A DNA stretch of 10,621 nucleotides. It comes from Candidatus Zixiibacteriota bacterium (GTDB lineage Bacteria; Zixibacteria; MSB-5A5; GN15; JAAZOE01). Below, piece after piece: positions 1 through 4,744 of this stretch. The notes beneath the pieces are model-generated. The model was not told where the DNA came from. It saw only the letters and a list, made by a program, of their open reading frames with translations, and did not search any database. The stretch lies in assembly GCA_030588275.1 (NCBI GenBank), contig JAUUYJ010000065.1:1-10621 (forward strand), written 5' to 3'. The stretch's first letter is position 1. Each line of letters starts with the position of its first letter. Made by a program: the position numbers and the translations under genes.

Positions 1-875
1 ACATCGCTGGCAGATCCCAGAAAGCGTCGATCTTCGTCGGAAATGTTTTCAAGTCCGACCTCATTTATCTTATCGAGTATTTCGTCAACTCTCTTCATTA
101 CTTCTTCGGTCTTTACCACATTTTTCTTCAGTTTAGCTGATTTTTTACGATAACGCAACCGGGAGAAGTAGGCAAATGGGGAAATCTTACTGAGAATTGA
201 ATTTGCCCGCCGATCAAATTTGAGAAAGATGAAGCCGACAATTGCGCCACCCAGATGAGCAAAATGCCCAATTCCATCATTGGCTGTTGACAACGAGGCG
301 TAAAATTCCAGCCCGACAAACCCGATTACGGCATATTTTACCTTAACCGGAATAACGAAGTAAAGGTAAATCAGCCGATTCGGAAACATCACTGCATAAG
401 CAACCAAAAGTCCATATACCGAAGCTGAGGCTCCAATTGTCGGAGCGCTGAAGAACGGTTGAAAGATGACGGTAAACAGTCCGCCGGCGATTCCGGTCAA
501 GAAATAATATCGATAAAACTTCTTTGTCCCCCAAACCCGCTCAATCTCGCGCCCAAACATCCACAGGACAAACATATTCATCAGAAGATGAAAAAAGCCA
601 CCATGCAGAAACATGTAGGTTACTAACTGATAAAGAAGCGGTATAGGAGGGTTGCTGTCGTTATAAAGCCCATCAATGAGACTTCCGGTTGGACCGGTCA
701 TCAGGACATCGGTCGGGGTCAGTCCAAACCACTTAACCAGAAAGCCACCGGTAATCATCTGCATAACAAATACAGAAACATTGGCAATCAGGAGGAATTT
801 TACAGCGGGAGGCATTCCCCCGCCTCCGCCCATGCCCAGGTTAGCTCCAAATGGATTTCGTCCGAAATTTCTCAT
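1..875 (-). CDS. Rhomboid family intramembrane serine protease (3' end outside window)
   Basis: Translating the minus strand from the ATG at 875 gives 291 uninterrupted codons running off the left edge. The core is a six-helix rhomboid fold, which cleaves transmembrane substrates inside the membrane. Visible hallmarks: H91/H96/N100 in HGGFFHLLMN (the conserved His and Asn of helix 2), the nucleophile S150 in GASASVYG, and the catalytic His in HFAHLGG, most likely H207 because H207, G210 and G214 keep the HxxGxxxG spacing; H204 is the accompanying conserved His. After the last helix (about residue 220) comes a basic, charged cytoplasmic tail with an ISDEDRRFL motif (278-286), like the small tail domain on many rhomboids from environmental phyla. 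No good Shine-Dalgarno precedes the ATG at 875. A Gly-rich stretch creates a GGAGG before Met21, an alternative start. All catalytic residues are present, so activity is expected; substrates are unknown. Confidence 0.93.
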   Translation of the reverse strand, partial: MRNFGRNPFGANLGMGGGGGMPPAVKFLLIANVSVFVMQMITGGFLVKWFGLTPTDVLMTGPTGSLIDGLYNDSNPPIPLLYQLVTYMFLHGGFFHLLMNMFVLWMFGREIERVWGTKKFYRYYFLTGIAGGLFTVIFQPFFSAPTIGASASVYGLLVAYAVMFPNRLIYLYFVIPVKVKYAVIGFVGLEFYASLSTANDGIGHFAHLGGAIVGFIFLKFDRRANSILSKISPFAYFSRLRYRKKSAKLKKNVVKTEEVMKRVDEILDKINEVGLENISDEDRRFLGSASD

Positions 876-937
876 AATCTATATCTTTATCGGCAATATT
901 ACACGAGGATTAAGGCCTCATAGAGACGACTTTTTTC

Positions 938-970
938 AAAAAACCTGAGAACAAAGGAGCTGAGGTTTTT
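938..970 (-). terminator. Terminator-like inverted repeat, possibly bidirectional
   Basis: AAAAACCT (939-946) and AGGTTTTT (963-970) are perfect complements separated by 16 nt. Read on the minus strand, the stem ends in a run of six T. It lies downstream of the trx/CoA-binding/small-membrane-ORF unit and upstream of the rhomboid gene, where a terminator would separate the two. The stem has only three G-C pairs, so its strength is doubtful. The A and T runs on both sides would let it work in either direction, but no plus-strand gene leads into it. Confidence 0.45.
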
Positions 971-983
971 ACCAATCCCCTGA

Positions 984-999
984 GGTGGGGTCCCCCACC
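984..999. repeat. GC-rich perfect inverted repeat (7-bp arms, 2-nt centre)
   Basis: GGTGGGG (984-990) and CCCCACC (993-999) are perfect complements around TC. The arms are G/C-rich, in an intergenic stretch of about 200 bp between the small membrane ORF and the rhomboid gene. No T-run follows on either strand, so it is not a standard terminator by itself. It could be an RNA hairpin in the 3' untranslated region, a protein-binding palindrome, or one copy of a dispersed intergenic repeat; the sequence alone does not decide. Confidence 0.5.
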
Positions 1000-1079
1000 A
1001 CCACTCCGGAGGCCGGTCAAAAACCAATGTCAATCAGGTTTATGATGGTTAACATTCTTAATATACTTTTCAGTACCGG

Positions 1080-1238
1080 CTAACTTGCCAGATCATCTTT
1101 AGACTCCGCCGGAGTCTCGTTTGGCTTAGGGCCACATGCTGGAGTGTGTCACGTAGGCACCCCAATTCGTGGAAAGACAAAGCGGGTCAATAAAAACCAG
1201 ACGACAACGGCGGCCAGCATAAACAGGATTTCATACAT
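1080..1238 (-). CDS. Small single-pass membrane protein; possible selenoprotein read through an in-frame TGA
   Basis: An ATG at 1238 lies 8 bp inside the end of the upstream CoA-binding gene. It opens a frame of 29 codons to a TGA at 1151-1149. The peptide is one transmembrane helix (about residues 3-22), then a basic turn and PRIGVPT. The same frame continues past the TGA for 22 codons to a TAG at 1082-1080. The tail is hydrophilic and Pro/Glu/Ser-rich, begins HTPACGPKPN, and has a Cys five residues past the TGA. If the TGA encodes selenocysteine, the product is 52 residues with Sec30 and Cys35, an anchored redox pair next to thioredoxin. A perfect hairpin 31 nt past the TGA could be its SECIS element. 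If not, the product is a 29-residue membrane peptide (1149-1238). I recognise no family. Existence of the ORF is likely; recoding is a hypothesis. The ATG overlap with the upstream stop suggests translational coupling. Confidence 0.45.
1101..1117 (-). promoter_or_regulatory. Perfect 7-bp hairpin downstream of the TGA (SECIS candidate)
   Basis: AGACTCC (1101-1107) and GGAGTCT (1111-1117) are perfect complements; on the minus-strand RNA the loop is GGC. The stem begins 31 nt, and the loop 38 nt, after the TGA at 1151-1149. Bacterial SECIS elements are stem-loops just downstream of the UGA with a G early in the loop. This one has that G but sits at or slightly past the far edge of the usual distance. 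No T-run follows, so it is a poor terminator. An alternative is an incidental palindrome or a transcript-stabilising hairpin. Confidence 0.35.
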
Positions 1239-1686
1239 TTCCATTTTTATTTCCAAGTTTGATATGTTCTTTCAAAATGCATCTATCCATAATTATGGGA
1301 ATCTCCGCCTTAGTCGCCATCCTAAATGACTCCTCCGAGAGGATCCCTTCCTGAAGCCAGATAGTGCCAACACCGATCCCAATCGCCTCGGTGACGATGG
1401 GCGGAGTTGCCTCAGACTTACGGAAAATATCAACAATGTCTATTGGCCGATCAATTGAGGCCAAATCGGGCCATGATTTTTGCCCCAAAATTGAGCTTTC
1501 CATCGGGTTGACCGGAATGATCTCAAATCCATTCTCAATCAGGTACTTAGCCACCTGATGGGAGGCACGGTCCTCTTTGGCCGACAACCCGACAACCGCA
1601 ATAGTTTTTGATCTACCTAATATTTCCCGTATGGCAGAATCGGTCGGGTTGTTCCAATCGGTCAGTTCTTTAAAATTCTCAGACAT
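1231..1686 (-). CDS. CoA-binding domain protein (YccU-like, CoA_binding_2)
   Basis: This 151-residue protein is a stand-alone Rossmann-type CoA-binding domain of the YccU kind, related to the N-terminal domain of succinyl-CoA synthetase alpha. Visible family signatures: the nucleotide-binding start IAVVGLS (29-35) followed by R40 and S42, then IIPVNP (56-61), VDIFR (85-89), WLQEG (110-114) and the C-terminal MDRC with KEH (133-141). Length is normal for the family. The biochemical role is not established; binding of CoA or an acyl-CoA is inferred from the fold. The gene starts 9 bp after the thioredoxin stop with an AGGA element reaching back to that stop, so the two are probably co-transcribed. 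Its own stop overlaps the start of the small membrane ORF by 8 bp. Confidence 0.92.
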   Translation of the reverse strand: MSENFKELTDWNNPTDSAIREILGRSKTIAVVGLSAKEDRASHQVAKYLIENGFEIIPVNPMESSILGQKSWPDLASIDRPIDIVDIFRKSEATPPIVTEAIGIGVGTIWLQEGILSEESFRMATKAEIPIIMDRCILKEHIKLGNKNGNV

Positions 1687-1695
1687 TAATTAATC

Positions 1696-2022
1696 CTAAG
1701 AGATAACTTCCTCAACTTTGGAAACCAACTGCGCTTTCGGTACCGCTCCGACAACCTGCTCCACCACTTCTCCATTTTTGAAAAAGAGTAAGGAGGGAAT
1801 CGACATAATCGAAAATGAGGCGGGAGTCTTCGGGTTTGAATCAACATCCACCTTAACTACCTTGATTTTTCCATCAAACTCACCAGCGATCTCTTCCAGA
1901 AAAGGGGCAATCATTTTGCATGGACCGCACCAGGTGGCCCAAAAATCTACCAAGACCGGGATCTCGGAATTTTTTACTTCAGCTTCAAAGGTTTCATCGG
2001 TTACATGAATGGGACTGCTCAT
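1696..2022 (-). CDS. trxA: Thioredoxin
   Basis: This 108-residue single-domain thioredoxin is a cytosolic dithiol-disulfide oxidoreductase, normally reduced by thioredoxin reductase. It donates electrons to enzymes such as ribonucleotide reductase, peroxiredoxins and methionine sulfoxide reductases. The active site W31-C32-G33-P34-C35 sits in the classic [11 protein letters not shown] context. D26 is the buried acid, and the cis-proline opposite the active site is P76 in MSIPS. Length matches E. coli TrxA. The start is supported by a strong GGAGG 7 nt upstream. It is the first gene of a minus-strand unit with the CoA-binding protein and the small membrane ORF, divergent from dtd. No reductase gene is in the window. 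Confidence 0.97.
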   Translation of the reverse strand: MSSPIHVTDETFEAEVKNSEIPVLVDFWATWCGPCKMIAPFLEEIAGEFDGKIKVVKVDVDSNPKTPASFSIMSIPSLLFFKNGEVVEQVVGAVPKAQLVSKVEEVIS

Positions 2023-2027
2023 TATAT

Positions 2028-2033
2028 TCCTCC
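2028..2033 (-). promoter_or_regulatory. Strong Shine-Dalgarno of trxA
   Basis: The minus strand reads GGAGGA here, ending 5 nt before the trxA ATG. It fixes the trxA start and shows that this organism uses canonical ribosome binding sites at least for some genes. That makes their absence in front of dtd notable. Confidence 0.8.
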
Positions 2034-2221
2034 GTTAATTATTCGATTCAAACTACCCTATCTAACACAAAAATCGGCCTCCGGTTCCCGACCGACCGAT
2101 CATCGGGGTAGATAGGCAAATAAATGGTATCATTGCTTCGATGCAATAAAAAAAGTGCCTCATCATTCATTTGGCAGTAATCATGGCATCAATACATATC
2201 GGGACCAAAAGACAATAGGCG

Positions 2222-2250
2222 TTGACTTCATTGACGAGGTAACGTACTTT
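2222..2250 (+). promoter_or_regulatory. Candidate sigma-70 promoter of the dtd-ftsY operon
   Basis: TTGACT (2222-2227) is a near-consensus -35, and 17 nt later TACTTT (2245-2250) is a weak -10 (three of six matches). Transcription would start around 2256-2258, only a few bases before the dtd ATG at 2260, implying a leaderless or nearly leaderless message. That agrees with the missing Shine-Dalgarno, but the -10 is poor and the call is tentative. Confidence 0.3.
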
Positions 2251-2259
2251 GCCCCGGTT

Positions 2260-2727
2260 ATGAAAGTTGTTCTGCAACGTGTCAAATCTGCATCGGTACT
2301 GGTTTTTGACTCATCTTCTGAGGGTCACAGGTCAGGACAGATTAATCAGGGTCTGCTGTTATTGGTCGGTTTTAAGCCGGGCGACGGCCCGACACAAGTA
2401 GCCAAGCTGGCCCAAAAAATCGTCCAGTTGCGTATCTTTGAGGATGACCAGGGGAAGATGAACCGGTCCGTTATGGATATTGATGGGGCGGTTCTGATAG
2501 TCTCGCAGTTTACTCTGTACGGAAATACGACCAAGGGGCGGCGCCCCAGTTTTACCGGAAGTATGCCGCCGGAAGAGGCAGAACCGCTTTATGATAATTT
2601 TGTTCAACAGCTGCAGGATTCCGGTCTGAAGATTGCCACCGGTCGATTCGGCGCCAAGATGGAAGTGGAATTAGTAAATGACGGTCCGGTTACCTTCATT
2701 CTCGAAGATGAAAATCCCACAGCTTAA
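2260..2727 (+). CDS. dtd: D-aminoacyl-tRNA deacylase
   Basis: The product (155 residues from ATG 2260) hydrolyses D-amino acids, and glycine mischarged on tRNA-Ala, from tRNA in the cytosol, keeping D-residues out of proteins. The N-terminus MKVVLQRVKSASV is the standard DTD start. The catalytic-pocket motif SQFTLYG (82-88) runs into KGRRPSF (92-98), and the second motif NDGPVT (140-145) holds the Gly-cisPro G142-P143. FGAKM (130-134) is also typical. The loop after ASV is about five residues longer than in E. coli Dtd, a tolerated position. The frame is open upstream to a GTG at 2155, but that 35-residue extension matches nothing in the family, so I use 2260. No Shine-Dalgarno precedes it. 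It is the first gene of the six-gene operon and its end overlaps maf. Confidence 0.95.
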   Translation: MKVVLQRVKSASVLVFDSSSEGHRSGQINQGLLLLVGFKPGDGPTQVAKLAQKIVQLRIFEDDQGKMNRSVMDIDGAVLIVSQFTLYGNTTKGRRPSFTGSMPPEEAEPLYDNFVQQLQDSGLKIATGRFGAKMEVELVNDGPVTFILEDENPTA

Positions 2728-3313
2728 ACGGCTGTCTGAAATGCCAGGGTTGGTTCTTGCTTCTGGGTCGCCCCGTCGCCAACAGATTCTCACCGAATGT
2801 GGGTTGGAGTTTGATATTTCGATTCCTGATATTGACGAGAAATCTATCTCCGGAGACACTCCGGAAAGACTCGTTGTTCTGCTGGCCGAAAAAAAAACTC
2901 GAGCGGTCGAGCATGACAAACTAAAAGCATACCTCGGGTGCGATACAATTGTGGTTTATGAGGGAAAAATCCTAAACAAGCCGATTGATCAGGCTGATGC
3001 GGCCCAAATGCTGAAGATATTGTCAAGCCATACCCACTCAGTCTTTTCTGGACTTGCTTTATACGATAGCCAGCTTGATACCTGCCACACCTCAGTAGAA
3101 GAGAGTCGTGTAACTTTTAATGAAGTCAGCAATGCTCAGATAGCAGATTATATCGCCACTGGCGAACCGGACGATAAGGCGGGAGCCTACGGAATACAAG
3201 GGATGGGCCGATTTTTAGTTGACACTGTGGTAGGAAATATTGATAATGTCATCGGTTTACCGGTCGCCGCTCTGGAGCGGATAGCAGGCCAGTACCTGGA
3301 GAAATATGTCTGA
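2708..3313 (+). CDS. maf: Maf family nucleotide pyrophosphatase (dTTP/UTP type likely)
   Basis: Maf proteins hydrolyse canonical and modified nucleoside triphosphates to monophosphates and act as cytosolic house-cleaning enzymes; they are also linked to septum inhibition. From ATG 2708 the product has 201 residues. Signatures: LASGSPRR (17-24), GCDTIV with the catalytic Asp D79, SHTHSVFSG (107-115), and DKAGAYGIQG (156-165). The last resembles the YhdE group (dTTP/UTP pyrophosphatase) more than YceF, so that specificity is inferred. Start choice is uncertain: ATG 2708 overlaps dtd by 20 bp and adds an 11-residue leader, while ATG 2741 gives MPGLVLASGSPRR, the more typical family start, 13 bp after the dtd stop. 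Neither has a strong ribosome binding site. Its stop overlaps the next gene by 8 bp. Confidence 0.94.
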   Translation: MKIPQLKRLSEMPGLVLASGSPRRQQILTECGLEFDISIPDIDEKSISGDTPERLVVLLAEKKTRAVEHDKLKAYLGCDTIVVYEGKILNKPIDQADAAQMLKILSSHTHSVFSGLALYDSQLDTCHTSVEESRVTFNEVSNAQIADYIATGEPDDKAGAYGIQGMGRFLVDTVVGNIDNVIGLPVAALERIAGQYLEKYV

Positions 3314-4178
3314 TAAGCATAAACAGATTGGGGAGATTCTTCGTGCGGCCCGCATTGAGCAAAAGCGGTCGTTGCAGGAGATTTCCGAAGAGACCAGAAT
3401 CATGGTTCAGCATTTGGAATCGATTGAGGCTGGTAACCCAGGCGGCCTTCCCTCAGACGCTTACTTCATGCTCTTTGCCCGTAATTTCGCCCAATTTCTC
3501 GGACTTGATACGGAGATATTTGACGAGATTTCCAACGGCGACCTATCCGATACTACCTCAGCCGGAGAAGCAACTCCCGAAACAAAGGCAGAGCAGGCTG
3601 AGTCTGTTTCGCAAGCGCAGTCGAGCCGGTTTTTGAAATCACTGATAACGATTATCGTTATTGCCATTTTGATGTTTGCCGCCGTATTGGCTTATGATCG
3701 CTTTTTTGTTACATCGTCAGATTCTGCCAATCTTGAGATACCGGACCTCGACAGCCTGATTGCCAACATTCCGGAAGATATCCCCACAGCTACTGAGAAA
3801 GAAGTTTTGCAGGTTCCGAAGTATCAGCCACCAACCCCTCTCACTTTACAGTTAACCGTCCTGCAGGATGTCTGGGCCTATATCTCTCGCGATGGGGAAA
3901 AGATTGTTGATCGAGAATTAAAAATGGGGGATGTTTATAATTGGGAAGCGAAGCATCGTTTCCGCTTCTCACTTGGAATCTCAACCGCCATCGAAATGGT
4001 CGTCAATGGCACCAAACTGGCCCCATTAACCGAAACCCCGCGAGTTATCTCCGCTTTGGAGATCAACCAGATTAACTATACCGATTACTTTCCGGTAACA
4101 ACCGTCAATGATGCGGTAACCGAGACAACCGAAAAGAGCCTGGTCGATACAATCTCCGGAGGCACCGATGGGGATTAG
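3306..4178 (+). CDS. RodZ-like membrane-anchored helix-turn-helix protein
   Basis: This 290-residue protein has the RodZ layout. An N-terminal cytoplasmic HTH_25 domain (about 6-75) includes LREAR-like LRAARIEQKRSLQEIS and GLPSDAYFMLFARNFAQFLG. An acidic, Ser/Thr-rich linker (76-106) is followed by one transmembrane helix (about 109-129), a Pro/acidic periplasmic spacer, and a DUF4115-like beta domain (about 178-245) with VWAYISRDG and VVNGTKL. In RodZ proteins the HTH domain contacts MreB and links the actin-like filament to the elongation machinery; that role is inferred here because no mre genes are in the window. Divergent members might instead act as membrane-bound regulators. The start overlaps maf by 8 bp and its end overlaps the next gene by 11 bp, indicating coupling. 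Confidence 0.85.
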   Translation: MSDKHKQIGEILRAARIEQKRSLQEISEETRIMVQHLESIEAGNPGGLPSDAYFMLFARNFAQFLGLDTEIFDEISNGDLSDTTSAGEATPETKAEQAESVSQAQSSRFLKSLITIIVIAILMFAAVLAYDRFFVTSSDSANLEIPDLDSLIANIPEDIPTATEKEVLQVPKYQPPTPLTLQLTVLQDVWAYISRDGEKIVDRELKMGDVYNWEAKHRFRFSLGISTAIEMVVNGTKLAPLTETPRVISALEINQINYTDYFPVTTVNDAVTETTEKSLVDTISGGTDGD

Positions 4179-4734
4179 ATCAATCGCCGCCAAAATTGCC
4201 CTTAGCCGCGCATCATCCAAAATAACCAGTCGCCAGCTCTCCCTGCCGCTCAGTCTGAAAGGAAAAAAACTGCTTGTTTTGCTCCCTTCGACCCAGCGCG
4301 ACCTGACCATCGTCAAACAGGTTTTGCCGGAGATTACCTCTTTGTTTGGTGATCGTGACGTCCACCTGATGGCCTGCCCTGGATCAAACATTCAATCGAT
4401 TTTTCCCTCCAAAGGATTTCAGATCATCTCCCCCTCCAAGTCTAACATGAACTGGTGCAACCTTCCGACCGGATCATTTCTGGAGAAGATCAAAAAAAAT
4501 AATTTCGATTATATTTTTGACACCAACCTCGAAGAAAACATCTTTGCCGCTCGGATTCTTCTCAATTTCCCCGATGCCGTTCGCTTCGGTTGCCGAGGTC
4601 ATCTTGGTTTGCCATTTATTAACCTTGAGATCAAAACCAAATATCTGCGCGATCGCAGACTCATTTACCGCTCTATTCTGGAAGTAATTGCCGCCCTGTC
4701 CGGAAACAACCCGGAACTATCAAAATTGAATTGA
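4168..4734 (+). CDS. Unrecognised protein resembling the N-terminal half of a GT9/heptosyltransferase
   Basis: I do not recognise this 188-residue protein with confidence. A basic, Ser-rich N-terminus (1-30) precedes a Rossmann-like first strand KLLVLLPSTQRD (34-45). A helix with QVLPEITSLFGDRDVHLMA (51-69) follows, then FDYIFDTNLEENIFAARILL (113-132) and VRFGCRGHLGLPF (138-150). The order 'hydrophobic strand, acceptor-side helix, FD-strand with acidic residues, helix, RFG' resembles the N-terminal domain of glycosyltransferase family 9 (ADP-heptose transferases) and also the short DUF6913-type proteins of Bacteroidetes. The C-terminal donor-binding domain of GT9 enzymes is absent, so catalysis of that type is unlikely. 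There is no signal peptide or transmembrane helix. It starts inside the RodZ-like gene (11-bp overlap) and ends 10 bp before smc, so it is a regular member of the operon rather than debris. Confidence 0.75.
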   Translation: MGIRSIAAKIALSRASSKITSRQLSLPLSLKGKKLLVLLPSTQRDLTIVKQVLPEITSLFGDRDVHLMACPGSNIQSIFPSKGFQIISPSKSNMNWCNLPTGSFLEKIKKNNFDYIFDTNLEENIFAARILLNFPDAVRFGCRGHLGLPFINLEIKTKYLRDRRLIYRSILEVIAALSGNNPELSKLN

Positions 4735-4739
4735 AGGAG
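4734..4739 (+). promoter_or_regulatory. Shine-Dalgarno fixing the GTG start of smc
   Basis: AAGGAG begins on the last base of the upstream stop codon and lies 5 nt before the GTG at 4745. The next in-frame residues are the invariant SMC N-terminus, so the rare start codon is well supported. The stop/ribosome-site overlap suggests re-initiation by ribosomes finishing the previous gene. Confidence 0.8.
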
Positions 4740-4744
4740 TCAGC

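Larger units (their letters stand above)
2023..2259. other. Divergent intergenic region between trxA and dtd with nested inverted repeats
   Basis: This 237-bp gap must hold the promoters of both divergent units. Three inverted repeats are nested: CCTATCTA (2057-2064) with TAGATAGG (2109-2116); ATCGG (2073-2077) with CCGAT (2096-2100); and CGGT (2082-2085) with ACCG (2091-2094). Together they could fold into one long interrupted stem or serve as an operator for both promoters. An AATAAT on the minus strand (2043-2038) could be a trxA -10 box, but no convincing -35 accompanies it. The rest (2117-2220) is A/T-rich with nothing I can name. An open frame from GTG 2155 into dtd exists but lacks a ribosome binding site. 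Confidence 0.5.

Noticed and set aside
676..948. Plus-strand open frame of 90 codons
   Set aside because: It is antisense to the rhomboid gene, whose catalytic motifs are clear on the minus strand; the plus frame has no recognisable domain or ribosome binding site.
1149..1151. UGA reassigned to Trp or Gly genome-wide
   Set aside because: The CoA-binding, maf, GT9-like and smc genes end at TGA at sensible family lengths, and TGG is used for Trp, so the code is standard.
1149..1151. The TGA as a disabling point mutation in a once longer gene
   Set aside because: It cannot be excluded, but the flanking frame is intact and the product so short that a pseudogene call has no positive support without homologues.
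1718..2008. Plus-strand open frame of 96 codons opposite trxA
   Set aside because: It is antisense to an unmistakable thioredoxin.
2132..2154. ATTGC/GCAAT hairpin followed by a run of A as a terminator
   Set aside because: On the plus strand A follows the stem, and on the minus strand T precedes it, so neither direction gives a stem followed by a U-tract.
2155..2259. N-terminal extension of dtd from GTG 2155
   Set aside because: No ribosome binding site and no resemblance to DTD family N-termini, which begin at the Met encoded at 2260.
4026..4391. Minus-strand open frame of 121 codons across the rodZ-like/GT9-like junction
   Set aside because: It spans two well-supported plus-strand genes with family-like or coupled structure, and shows no motif.
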